From positions 62,001 through 126,000 of the forward strand of contig NZ_FORM01000001.1 in assembly GCF_900114005.1 (NCBI RefSeq): 64,000 nucleotides of DNA, given 5' to 3'. The position numbers and the translations under genes are program-made. Of this stretch, positions 36,847 to 45,434 are shown piece after piece. Source of the stretch: Olleya namhaensis. Its GTDB lineage: Bacteria; Bacteroidota; Bacteroidia; Flavobacteriales; Flavobacteriaceae. Within the stretch, counting starts at the first letter, position 1. Every line of letters begins with the position of its first letter. The notes under the pieces were generated by a model, which had not been told where the DNA came from, made no database searches, and worked only from the letters and a program-made list of their open reading frames with translations.

Positions 36847-39744
36847 ATGAAAAAACAACTACTTTTCTTGCTTCTGCTTTTTCCTCTATTTGCAGTCGCA
36901 CAAGTCACAATAAGCCCTAATCCTATACTAGTAGATCAACCAGTTACTATTACTGTAGATGCAACTGCAACCACATGTAATAGTATTGTTAATCCAACAA
37001 AAATATATGCCCATTTGGGACTTGGTGATGAAACCGATGAATATGGTATAAAAGTAATCGGAAACTGGGGACAAGATGATGGCATTGGAGAAATGACCAA
37101 TAATGGTGATGGCACATGGAGTATTACATTAACCCCAAATACTTATTTTAATTTAACAGCTTCTGAAGAAGTTAATGTTACTAAAATGGGACTAGTTTTT
37201 AGAAACCCAAACGGTACTCAAGAGTTAAAACTAGATAATGGCGGATGTCAAAATTTTGTATTTAATGTTGGTGCTTTTCAAGTAGACATGATTAATCCAA
37301 CTTCAAACGGAATAATTGCAGTAAATAATGGCGCTAGCACTCAAATATTAGCACAAAACACTAATGGTAATGCTACTTATGTTTTAAAAGCTAACGGAGC
37401 TGTTGTAAACACAACTACAACTAACTTTTACAACTACTCATTTTCTAATATAACCGAAAATAAATATTGTCAACTTGAAGTGTCACAAGGCACTGAGACA
37501 GTTACAAAAACATTTACCATTTTAGTAAATAATGCAGCTTCTGAAGCACTACCTGCAGGCATGGTAAATGGTATTAATTATACTAGCGCAACTTCTGCAA
37601 CATTAGTGTTAGAAGCCCCTTTAAAAGATTTTGTTTACGTTGCCGGAAGTTTTAATAACTGGACACCTTCAGACGCTGATGCTATGAAAAAAGATCCTGC
37701 TACTGGTAAATTTTGGCTAGCGATTAACGGATTAGTTACGCAACAAATAGAAACGTATCAATATTGGGTTGGAGCGGAAAACACAGTAACAGACTCTCCT
37801 AAACTAGTTAAAATAGCAGATCCTTTTTCTACAGTAGTACTTTCTCCATTTGACGATCCATCTATCCCAACTTCATCTTATCCTAACTTACCAGTGTATC
37901 CTGCTGGTCAAGAAAGAGAAGTTACAGTTTTACAAACAGGACAAACCACTTATAATTGGCAAGTAACTGACTTTGAAAAACCTAAAAAAGAGGACTTAGT
38001 GATTTACGAAGTTTTAATTAGAGACTTTGATAAAAATGCGGACGGAGGACGAAACTTTCAGCAATTAATAGATAGAATTGATTATTTCAAAAACCTAAAT
38101 GTTAATGCCATTCAATTAATGCCAATAATGGAATTTGAAGGTAACGAAAGTTGGGGTTATAACACCTCTTTTCATATGGCTTTAGATAAATACTACGGTA
38201 CAGAAGCTAAATTTAAAGAGTTTGTAGATGTTTGTCATCAAAACGGAATTGCAGTTATTTTAGACATTGCTTTAAACCATGCATTTGGACGTAATCCAAT
38301 GGTACGCATGTGGATGGACGACCCTGATAATGATGGATGGGGAGAACCAAGCAGCGAAAACCCTTACTTTAATCAAGTCGCAACTCATAGTTATAGCGTT
38401 GGTTCTGACTTTGACCATTCAAGCACGTTAACTAAAAACTACACCAAGCGTGTTGTGCAACATTGGGTGGAAGAGTTTAATATAGATGGATTCCGTTGGG
38501 ATTTAACTAAAGGGTTTACCCAAAACTGTAGCCCATCAGACGAGAACTGTACAAACCAATATCAAGCAGACAGAGTCGCTGTTTTAAAAGAATACGCTGA
38601 TTATTCTTGGAGTTTAGACGATGATCATTATGTGATTTTCGAACATTTAGGTGGTACTCAAGAAGAAAAAGAATGGGCTGATTACAGAATAAGCGAAGAC
38701 AAAGGCATCATGCTTTGGGGAAAAATGACAGATCCATACAATCAATTAACAATGGGTTACGCTTCTAATAGTAACATTAATGGAATGGGACACAATAGCC
38801 GAAACTTTGATGCGCCTAGATTAATTGGTTACCCAGAAAGCCATGACGAAGAACGTTTAATGTACAGAAACTTACAATTTGGAAATACATCTAACACTAG
38901 TCATGATGTTACAAATTTAAACACTGCAATCTCTAGAATGTCCGCTTTAGGTGCAGTAAGTTTAACTATTCCTGGCCCAAAAATGATTTGGCACTTTGGA
39001 GCGTTAGGTATGGAAAATTCAATTTACACGTGTAATAACGGAAGTGTAAACGTCCCTGGAGGATCAGATGGCGACTGTAAACTAGATACAAAACCACAAC
39101 CACAATGGGATAATAATTGGTTAACAAACGCTACTAGAAGCCAAGTTTATAATGATTGGTCAAGGCTTAACGATTTAAAAGTTAACCAACCCGTTTTTGA
39201 AGGCGATTATGTTATTAACAATCCAACCAACCCTGATGTTAACACATTAACACCAAGAATATACATTTTTGATAACACCATACCCTCAGACCAATTAAAT
39301 AACGTTGTTATTTTAGCTAATTTTGATGTTGTTTCGCAAAATATAACGCCAGACTTTCCGTTTACGGGGACTTGGTATGACTTAATGGATGCAACAAACA
39401 GTACTTCAATAAATGTAACTAGTACAACAGCGCCTTTAAGTATTCCTGCTGGACAATTTAAAGTGTATGGTAATGCCGTACCACAAAATTTAAGCACAGA
39501 TACGTTTGATCTATCTAGTGCCTTTAAACTGTATCCTAACCCATCTAACGTTTCTTTTTCAGTAAACGTTGAAGTAAAGAAGGTACAAGTAATTGATCTT
39601 TCAGGAAAACTAATACAAACCTATAATGGGACTTTTAAAGCAGGTCATAAATTTTATATTCACGATTTAGCAAAAGGACTTTATTTAGTAAAAACCGAAA
39701 CTAATAACGGTCAAATACAAACTACTAAACTGATTAAATCGTAA
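36847..39744 (+). CDS. Secreted GH13 amylase with T9SS C-terminal signal
   Basis: A 965-aa extracellular enzyme. It has a signal peptide (LFAVAQ), an N-terminal E-set region, and a CBM48-like domain near residues 255-350 (VYVAGSFNNWTPSD). A GH13 barrel from about 385 to 800 carries LDIALNHAFG, nucleophile Asp in GFRWDLTKG, Glu in IFEHLGG and Asp in PESHDEERL. The last ~75 residues are a type A T9SS sorting domain (FKLYPNPSN ... GLYLVKTETNNG ... KLIKS), so it is exported by the gliding/secretion machinery. It would cut starch outside the cell, feeding SusCD. Confidence 0.95.
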   Translation: MKKQLLFLLLLFPLFAVAQVTISPNPILVDQPVTITVDATATTCNSIVNPTKIYAHLGLGDETDEYGIKVIGNWGQDDGIGEMTNNGDGTWSITLTPNTYFNLTASEEVNVTKMGLVFRNPNGTQELKLDNGGCQNFVFNVGAFQVDMINPTSNGIIAVNNGASTQILAQNTNGNATYVLKANGAVVNTTTTNFYNYSFSNITENKYCQLEVSQGTETVTKTFTILVNNAASEALPAGMVNGINYTSATSATLVLEAPLKDFVYVAGSFNNWTPSDADAMKKDPATGKFWLAINGLVTQQIETYQYWVGAENTVTDSPKLVKIADPFSTVVLSPFDDPSIPTSSYPNLPVYPAGQEREVTVLQTGQTTYNWQVTDFEKPKKEDLVIYEVLIRDFDKNADGGRNFQQLIDRIDYFKNLNVNAIQLMPIMEFEGNESWGYNTSFHMALDKYYGTEAKFKEFVDVCHQNGIAVILDIALNHAFGRNPMVRMWMDDPDNDGWGEPSSENPYFNQVATHSYSVGSDFDHSSTLTKNYTKRVVQHWVEEFNIDGFRWDLTKGFTQNCSPSDENCTNQYQADRVAVLKEYADYSWSLDDDHYVIFEHLGGTQEEKEWADYRISEDKGIMLWGKMTDPYNQLTMGYASNSNINGMGHNSRNFDAPRLIGYPESHDEERLMYRNLQFGNTSNTSHDVTNLNTAISRMSALGAVSLTIPGPKMIWHFGALGMENSIYTCNNGSVNVPGGSDGDCKLDTKPQPQWDNNWLTNATRSQVYNDWSRLNDLKVNQPVFEGDYVINNPTNPDVNTLTPRIYIFDNTIPSDQLNNVVILANFDVVSQNITPDFPFTGTWYDLMDATNSTSINVTSTTAPLSIPAGQFKVYGNAVPQNLSTDTFDLSSAFKLYPNPSNVSFSVNVEVKKVQVIDLSGKLIQTYNGTFKAGHKFYIHDLAKGLYLVKTETNNGQIQTTKLIKS

Positions 39745-39764
39745 CTATTTAATCTTTTTAATAC

Positions 39765-39796
39765 AAAAAGCTTCAGTAATTGTGCTGAAGCTTTTT
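39765..39796 (+). terminator. Terminator of the susCDE-amylase operon
   Basis: Perfect hairpin AAAAAGCTTCAG, 8-nt loop, CTGAAGCTTTTT followed by more T, 20 bp past the amylase stop. Confidence 0.88.
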
Positions 39797-39820
39797 CCTT
39801 TTTTCTAATTATAGCGCATA

Positions 39821-39852
39821 AAAAAAGCTTCTCTAACAAGAGAAGCTTTTTT
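39821..39852 (-). terminator. Terminator downstream of tRNA-Leu
   Basis: Perfect hairpin AAAAAAGCTTCTCT-AACA-AGAGAAGCTTTTTT, 6 bp past the 3' end of the minus-strand tRNA gene. It is symmetrical and could also stop plus-strand read-through. Confidence 0.85.
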
Positions 39853-39858
39853 ACTTTG

Positions 39859-39940
39859 TACAGGCGGGGAGACTCGAACTCCCACACCTCGCGGCACTAG
39901 ATCCTAAGTCTAGCGTGTCTACCAATTCCACCACGCCTGC
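39859..39940 (-). tRNA. tRNA-Leu (anticodon UAG)
   Basis: An 82-nt cloverleaf read on the minus strand. The acceptor begins GCAGGCG and pairs with CGCCTGT. The D-arm is TGGTGGAATTGGTAGACAC, the anticodon loop CTTAGGA gives UAG, a class II variable arm follows, and the T-arm has GTTCGAGTC. The discriminator base is A, as for leucine. CCA is not encoded. The first acceptor pair is a G-U. Confidence 0.95.
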
Positions 39941-40054
39941 GACTTATACCCGTAATTTCGGATTGCAAATATAAACAATAGTTTGAATATTCATAACAAC
40001 CTTAAAAGAAATTATTATCCTTTTTGTATTTTTACATAAATTCAATCTATTTTC

Positions 40055-41443
40055 ATGAAAAACATAAAGTCTTACGTCCAAGAAAACAAGCAACGTTTTC
40101 TTGACGAATTAATAGAATTACTTAAGATTCCGTCAATCAGTGCGGATTCTGCTTATAAAGAACATACCATTAACACCGCAGACGTTGTGGCAAAAAGCTT
40201 AAAAGACGCTGGTTGTGATGTTGTTGAAATTTGCGAAACAGAAGGGTATCCAATTATTTACGCACATAAAATAATTGATAAGGATTTACCAACGGTTTTA
40301 GTATATGGTCATTATGACGTACAACCGCCAGATCCGTTAAATTTATGGACCTCTCCTCCTTTTGAGCCTGTTATTAAAACAACAGATTTACATCCAGAAG
40401 GTGCTATTTTTGCACGTGGTGCTTGTGACGACAAAGGACAAATGTACATGCACGTCAAAGCAATGGAATTTATGACTAAAAACAACACTTTACCTTGTAA
40501 CGTCAAGTTTATGATAGAAGGCGAAGAGGAAGTTGGAAGTGTTAATCTTGGTAAGTTTGTAAAGCAAAATCAAGATAAATTATCTAACGATGTCATTTTA
40601 ATTAGCGATACTGGTATGATCGCACAAGACACACCATCCATTACAACAGGATTACGTGGTTTAAGTTATGTTGAGGTAGAAGTTACAGGACCAAATCGTG
40701 ATTTACACTCAGGATTATATGGTGGTGCAGTAGCAAATCCAATAAACGTTTTGACTAAAATGATCGCATCATTACACGATGACAACAATCATATTACCAT
40801 TCCAGGATTTTATGATAATGTTGAAGAATTATCTTTAGACGAGCGTGCTCAAATGGCAAAAGCTCCGTTTTCTTTAGACAAATACAAAGCAGCTTTAGAC
40901 ATTGATGCTGTTTACGGAGAAGAAGGTTATACAACCAACGAGCGTAACAGTATAAGACCAACCTTAGACGTTAACGGTATTTGGGGCGGATATACTGGAG
41001 AAGGTGCCAAAACAGTAATAGCAAGTCAGGCATTTGCAAAAATATCGATGCGTTTAGTCCCAAACCAAGATTGGGAAAACATCACAGACTTATTCAAAAA
41101 CCATTTTGAAAGCATTGCACCAAAAGGCGTTAAAGTAAAAGTAACACCTCATCATGGTGGACAAGGTTACGTAACACCAATAGATAGTGTAGGTTATCAA
41201 GCAGCAAGTAAAGCCTATCAAGAAACCTTTGGAAAAACACCAATACCACAACGTAGTGGAGGAAGTATTCCAATTGTAGCTTTATTTGAGCAAGAATTAA
41301 AAAGTAAAACCATTTTAATGGGCTTTGGTTTAGATAGCGACGCAATCCACAGTCCAAACGAACATTTTGGAGTATGGAATTACTTAAAAGGAATCGAAAC
41401 TATTCCGTATTTCTATAAGTACTTTACAGAAATGTATAAATAA
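40055..41443 (+). CDS. M20-family dipeptidase/metallopeptidase
   Basis: A 462-aa cytosolic di-zinc peptidase of the M20 (CNDP/PepV-like) group. Zinc ligands and catalytic residues: YGHYDVQP (His, Asp), GACDDKGQ (bridging Asp), EGEEEVGS (catalytic Glu), SDTGM (Asp) and HSPNEHF (last His). The dimerisation domain contains HSGLYGGAVANP. It hydrolyses dipeptides or similar N-acyl amino acids. Monocistronic by position; two hairpins follow. Confidence 0.94.
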   Translation: MKNIKSYVQENKQRFLDELIELLKIPSISADSAYKEHTINTADVVAKSLKDAGCDVVEICETEGYPIIYAHKIIDKDLPTVLVYGHYDVQPPDPLNLWTSPPFEPVIKTTDLHPEGAIFARGACDDKGQMYMHVKAMEFMTKNNTLPCNVKFMIEGEEEVGSVNLGKFVKQNQDKLSNDVILISDTGMIAQDTPSITTGLRGLSYVEVEVTGPNRDLHSGLYGGAVANPINVLTKMIASLHDDNNHITIPGFYDNVEELSLDERAQMAKAPFSLDKYKAALDIDAVYGEEGYTTNERNSIRPTLDVNGIWGGYTGEGAKTVIASQAFAKISMRLVPNQDWENITDLFKNHFESIAPKGVKVKVTPHHGGQGYVTPIDSVGYQAASKAYQETFGKTPIPQRSGGSIPIVALFEQELKSKTILMGFGLDSDAIHSPNEHFGVWNYLKGIETIPYFYKYFTEMYK

Positions 41444-41455
41444 AATTAGGGTGTC

Positions 41456-41488
41456 ACCACCTTTTGCTTTTAGTAGGCAAAAGGTGGT
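41456..41488 (+). terminator. Hairpin downstream of the M20 peptidase gene
   Basis: ACCACCTTTTGC, 9-nt loop, GCAAAAGGTGGT: a 12-bp perfect stem 12 bp after the stop codon. It lacks a strong T-tract, so it is either a terminator or an mRNA-stabilising hairpin. Confidence 0.55.
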
Positions 41489-41505
41489 CGCGTCATCCAT
41501 TATAT

Positions 41506-41538
41506 CTTTATTTTGCCATATATGGCAGCAAAATAAAG
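41506..41538. promoter_or_regulatory. Long palindrome ending one base before the DMT transporter start codon
   Basis: CTTTATTTTG (41506-41515) and CAAAATAAAG (41529-41538) enclose the inner palindrome CCATATATGG. Folded as RNA, it would pair the AAAGGA ribosome-binding-like region next to the ATG at 41540. It might instead be an operator. Confidence 0.45.
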
Positions 41539-41539
41539 G

Positions 41540-42433
41540 ATGCCATTACTACCGCTTACACAACCAATCAAAGTGAAAGACCAACATTTAAAGCACGTAT
41601 TAGCACTAACCTTTGCCACACTACTAATTAGTACATCCGGTAGTTTAGGTCGCTATATAAGCATGCCTGCTCCTGTAACCATTTGGTGGCGTAGTTTTTT
41701 AGCTTTGTTTCTACTATTAGGATATTGTAAATACAAAAACATTACCCTAAAAATAAACTCTAAAAGAGACTTAGGTGCTTTTGTATTAAGTGCCTTATTT
41801 ATGGCTTCGCATTGGATTACTTACTTTATAGCGCTACAACTATCAAGTGTTGCTATTGGTATGCTAGCCTTATTTACATTTCCTATAATGACAGCCTTTT
41901 TAGAACCCTTATTTTCTAAAACAAAATTTGATTATATGCACCTTTTATTAGGCGCAATGGTACTTTTAGGGATTTACATCCTCTCTCCAGAATTAGACTT
42001 TCAAAATGACTCCGTAAAAGGGATTCTGTTTGGACTATTTTCTGCCTTCTGTTATGCTATGCGTATTTTAATACTTAAACAATACGTAACCTCCTACCAT
42101 GGTAGCAGTCTAATGTTTTTTCAATTATTAATAATAAGCATCATTTTATTACCTGCCTTATTTTTATACGACACTTCTAATATAAGCACACAGTTTCCGT
42201 ATGTTATTATTCTAGCATTAGTAACCACAGCAATTGGTCATACATTATTTATTCAAAGTTTAAACCATTTTAAAGTCAGTACAGCCAGTATTATTGGTAG
42301 CACACAACCAATATTCGGAATTATAATTGCCTTTTTCTTTTTAAACGAAATTCCTACTTGGAACACTTTTTTTGGTGGAATGCTAATCCTATCTACAGTT
42401 GTTATTGAGAGTTTACGCTCTAGGAAGCAGTAA
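41540..42433 (+). CDS. EamA/DMT-family membrane transporter
   Basis: A 297-aa inner-membrane protein with about ten hydrophobic segments in two EamA halves. SLGRYISMPAPVTIWWRSFLA opens the first half and ILKQYVTSYHG precedes the second, which ends ASIIGSTQPIFGIIIAF. The family exports metabolites and amino acids, but the substrate cannot be read. The start is the only ATG before the first helix, giving a short polar N-terminus. Possibly structure-regulated by the palindrome just upstream. Confidence 0.88.
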   Translation: MPLLPLTQPIKVKDQHLKHVLALTFATLLISTSGSLGRYISMPAPVTIWWRSFLALFLLLGYCKYKNITLKINSKRDLGAFVLSALFMASHWITYFIALQLSSVAIGMLALFTFPIMTAFLEPLFSKTKFDYMHLLLGAMVLLGIYILSPELDFQNDSVKGILFGLFSAFCYAMRILILKQYVTSYHGSSLMFFQLLIISIILLPALFLYDTSNISTQFPYVIILALVTTAIGHTLFIQSLNHFKVSTASIIGSTQPIFGIIIAFFFLNEIPTWNTFFGGMLILSTVVIESLRSRKQ

Positions 42434-42529
42434 AGAATCTACTCTTTTCATAAAAAAATAGCTTAATAAAAAGTCTTTATTTAGGCGTACCTTTTTTGTG
42501 ATAACGTAGTTATTTCCGTTTGGGAGGAG

Positions 42530-42550
42530 ATCCTGAAACTAGTTCAGGAT
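42530..42550. repeat. Dispersed flavobacterial intergenic hairpin
   Basis: ATCCTGAA-ACTAG-TTCAGGAT, a palindrome of the 'GTCATCCTGAAC' type seen between genes in this family. It lies in the 283-bp gap between the DMT transporter and the blaI-like gene. Confidence 0.65.
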
Positions 42551-42654
42551 GACGTGGAGTGGATGATAGCAAATATGTTATTATTCTATCGTAACTGATT
42601 AGGAATAAAACAAAAACTCTACTTTCTTTTATAATTAAAAACAAAAAAAACACC

Positions 42655-42695
42655 TCTACATTTGTAGAATCATTTTTTTGTTCTACATTTGTAGA
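42655..42695 (+). promoter_or_regulatory. Promoter built into two BlaI/MecI-type operators
   Basis: Two identical 14-bp palindromes TCTACATTTGTAGA at 42655-42668 and 42682-42695, matching the TACAnnTGTA core bound by BlaI/MecI repressors. Each contains TACATTTG, a perfect Bacteroidota -7 element. The TTTG of the first (42661-42664) is exactly 19 nt before the TACATTTG of the second (42684-42691), the right -33/-7 spacing. Repressor binding would therefore cover both promoter elements. A half-site (CTTGTAGA) lies just before the ATG. Confidence 0.8.
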
Positions 42696-42716
42696 AGTTA
42701 ATCTAAACTTGTAGAC

Positions 42717-43082
42717 ATGCAATTATCAAAAACGGAAGAAGAATTAATGAACCATCTATGGAAACTAGAAAAAGCTTTCATGAAAGATTTATTAGAAGCC
42801 TATCCAGAGCCAAAACCTGCTAACACAACCGTTGCAACCTTATTAAAACGTATGACGGATAAAGGTTTTGTGACATACACCAAGTTTGGCAACTCAAGAC
42901 AATACCAACCAATGGTTAAGAAAAAAGACTATTTTTCTAAGCATGTTAATGGCTTAATTAAAAACTTTTTTAACGATAGCAGTTCTCAATTTGCCTCTTT
43001 TTTTACCAAAGAAACCGATTTAAGTAAAAATGAATTAGAGGAGTTAAGAGCAATAATTGACAACGAAATTAAAAACAAGTAA
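42717..43082 (+). CDS. BlaI/MecI-family transcriptional repressor
   Basis: A 121-aa winged-helix repressor: MQLSKTEEELMNHLWKLEKAFMKDLLEA at the N-terminus and NTTVATLLKRMTDKGFVTYTK for the recognition helix and wing. A C-terminal helix for dimerisation and cleavage follows. It binds the two TCTACATTTGTAGA operators at its own promoter. It lies 2 bp upstream of the M56 metallopeptidase sensor, the usual partner that inactivates it. No beta-lactamase is nearby, so the regulated trait may be cell-envelope stress rather than drug resistance. Confidence 0.93.
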   Translation: MQLSKTEEELMNHLWKLEKAFMKDLLEAYPEPKPANTTVATLLKRMTDKGFVTYTKFGNSRQYQPMVKKKDYFSKHVNGLIKNFFNDSSSQFASFFTKETDLSKNELEELRAIIDNEIKNK

Positions 43083-43084
43083 TC

Positions 43085-45286
43085 ATGGAACTATTACTAT
43101 TAAAATCCAGTGTTTGCCTTTTAGCTTTGCTATTGTTTTACAAAATAGCGTTAGAACCATTAAGCATTCATAAATTTAAAAGAGTTTATTTATTGGTTGC
43201 TGTTGCAGTCGCAGGAATCATCCCTTTTATTACGTTTGTAAAATATGTCCAGCCTGCTTTTGACAAGTCATCATTTATTTTTGATACTTCCACAACAATA
43301 CCATTAGACACAAATTTTAAAATAGTAGAAGAAACCAACTACTTATCCATCATTTTATGGAGTATTTATGCTTTAGGAGTAGGTTTATTCTTTATTAGAT
43401 TTTGCGTTAATCTATATAAAATAGTTTCAAAAATCAGAAAACACACTAAAGTAAAAAGCAGCTCTTTTATCAATGTTTTAATGGAGCAATTAGAAATTCC
43501 GCATACGTTTTTTAATTATATCTTTTTAAATAAAAACAAGTTTGAAAACAAACAAATTCCTGCTGAAGTCTTACTACACGAACAAACGCACGCCAAACAA
43601 AAACACAGTTTAGACATCATAATTATAGAGTTACTTCAAGTCATGTTTTGGTTTAACCCATTAGTATATTGGCTTAAAAAAGAAGCCAAACTTAATCATG
43701 AATTTTTAGCCGATCAAGCTGTCTTAAACCATGGCATTGACACAAAAAACTACCAAAACATCTTGTTGCAATTCTCATCAAATCAACAAGAATTAGTATT
43801 AGCTAATGCAATCAATTATTCATCAATCAAAAAACGTTTTACACTTATGAACACACAAACACCCACAAAAACAAAATGGTTACGTAGCCTTTTGTTATTG
43901 CCTCTATTAGCGCTATTACTTTATAGTTTTAGCAGCACGAAAGAGGTTGAAAAAGAAGTAATTACCAAAGCAGAAACTAAAGCTGCTTCAGTAATTAAAG
44001 ATTATAAAAATCAATCTATTGTTGACAAACAAAACTCTACTTTACTAGTTAACGGAATAGAATGTGATGGTTGTACACTTAACTTTTCAAAAAAAGGAAT
44101 AGCAGAGTTAATTTTAAACACAACTAATCAAGAAGATATAACTAATTTTAAATTAAAAATCCCTGGGGTTAAAACATTATTTAACGAAGGTAACATGCCT
44201 AGTAATGAAACTAGACAATATATCTCAAGAATTAAAAAAGGAGACTTTATCATGCTTTTTGACATCGCTTCTAAGTCTAAGAAATATAAATCTATAAGAA
44301 TACAATTAGTAGACATTGATGATGAAAACTATTCAGAATCACCTAAAGTAAAAAAAGGAGAAGCCTCTAGTATTCCGCCACCACCGCCACCGCCACCTGC
44401 AAATCCAAATGCAACTCCAGAGGAAAAAGCAAAACAAGAAAAGGTTATAGAAAAATACAATAAAGAGAATAAAATTGTAAACGGAAAGGTTTATAAAAAC
44501 CCTCCTCCTCCACCGCCTGCACCATTAAACTCAGACAAAACCACTGGCTTTATAGATATAAATGGTAAACCTCATTTTTATGTGAAAATAAAAAATCAAA
44601 CCAAATATTATAATCGTTGGGGAATTGAAGTAAATAGCACGGGTACCGAATTATCTTCTAACCAAACTGATGGCAGCAAAGTTATTCCAGGTCAAAAAAT
44701 AACTAAAATTTATAAAGACGGTAAAATTATCTCTGAATTTAAAAAAACTTGGGAAGATGATGACTTTAATGTACCACCACCAACGCCTGCAAGCCCGTCA
44801 GTGCACATTGCAGAAATGGCTCAAAAAAACGCTACATTTTTTCATAATGGTAATCCTATTACCGCTGAAGAAGCTAAACAAGTTATAAAAAACAACAAAG
44901 AAGTAAATATATCATCGCACACTAATAATGGCGTTTCTACAGTTATTATTTCTAGTAAACCTATAGAAACGATAAATGGAAAACAAGTTAAGACCAATGC
45001 AAACGACTGTTTAAGTTTTAATAATACAATAAACTTTAAGCAGTCAAATACAACTTTAAAAATTAATTGTATTGAAAACTACCCAAACAACGAATTAAAA
45101 ATATTTAACCGTTGGGGAAAAATGATATATAGTAAAAAAGGGTATAACAACAGTTGGAATGGTAAGGTAGACAAAGAATTTACAGATAATGAAGATAGCA
45201 CTGTTACACAAGGCACTTATTATTATGTACTAAAAACAGGCACAAAAGAAGAACCAACAGCTGGACCTTTGTATATAATAAACTAA
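43085..45286 (+). CDS. BlaR1/M56-family sensor metallopeptidase with a gliding-motility-type C-terminal domain
   Basis: A 733-aa membrane protein. The N-terminal ~300 residues hold four membrane helices and the M56 peptidase site HEQTH (near residue 161) with a downstream LNHEFLADQAV Glu. A further helix follows near 265. The large outer region has two proline-rich spacers (PPPPPPPANP; NPPPPPPAP) and repeats. The last ~90 residues (LKIFNRWGKMIYSKKGYNNSWNG ... GTYYYVL) are a CHU_C-type gliding-motility domain. It should sense an extracytoplasmic signal and cleave the neighbouring repressor. Confidence 0.88.
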   Translation: MELLLLKSSVCLLALLLFYKIALEPLSIHKFKRVYLLVAVAVAGIIPFITFVKYVQPAFDKSSFIFDTSTTIPLDTNFKIVEETNYLSIILWSIYALGVGLFFIRFCVNLYKIVSKIRKHTKVKSSSFINVLMEQLEIPHTFFNYIFLNKNKFENKQIPAEVLLHEQTHAKQKHSLDIIIIELLQVMFWFNPLVYWLKKEAKLNHEFLADQAVLNHGIDTKNYQNILLQFSSNQQELVLANAINYSSIKKRFTLMNTQTPTKTKWLRSLLLLPLLALLLYSFSSTKEVEKEVITKAETKAASVIKDYKNQSIVDKQNSTLLVNGIECDGCTLNFSKKGIAELILNTTNQEDITNFKLKIPGVKTLFNEGNMPSNETRQYISRIKKGDFIMLFDIASKSKKYKSIRIQLVDIDDENYSESPKVKKGEASSIPPPPPPPPANPNATPEEKAKQEKVIEKYNKENKIVNGKVYKNPPPPPPAPLNSDKTTGFIDINGKPHFYVKIKNQTKYYNRWGIEVNSTGTELSSNQTDGSKVIPGQKITKIYKDGKIISEFKKTWEDDDFNVPPPTPASPSVHIAEMAQKNATFFHNGNPITAEEAKQVIKNNKEVNISSHTNNGVSTVIISSKPIETINGKQVKTNANDCLSFNNTINFKQSNTTLKINCIENYPNNELKIFNRWGKMIYSKKGYNNSWNGKVDKEFTDNEDSTVTQGTYYYVLKTGTKEEPTAGPLYIIN

Positions 45287-45308
45287 ACCACTTTTAATCT
45301 TTAATTTT

Positions 45309-45340
45309 AAAACCAGAAAAATATTTTTCTGGTTTTTTTT
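45309..45340 (+). terminator. Terminator of the blaI-M56 operon
   Basis: Perfect hairpin AAAACCAGAAAAATATTTTT-CTGGTTTT with a following T-tract, 22 bp past the stop codon. Confidence 0.88.
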
Positions 45341-45434
45341 TGCTCAAAACTGTAACAAAACCAGACATTTAGCGTTCTAATAGATAATCAGTCCTGAGCT
45401 TATCTAAGGATCATCAATCAAAATCAATCACATC

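Noticed and set aside
39859-39940. tRNA-Leu as an integration site for a mobile island
   Set aside because: No integrase nearby and no repeat of the tRNA 3' end seen in the window.
42510-42722. Minus-strand open frame containing HPELVSGS
   Set aside because: It is a translation of the dispersed hairpin at 42530-42550 and crosses the blaI promoter; no protein family matches.
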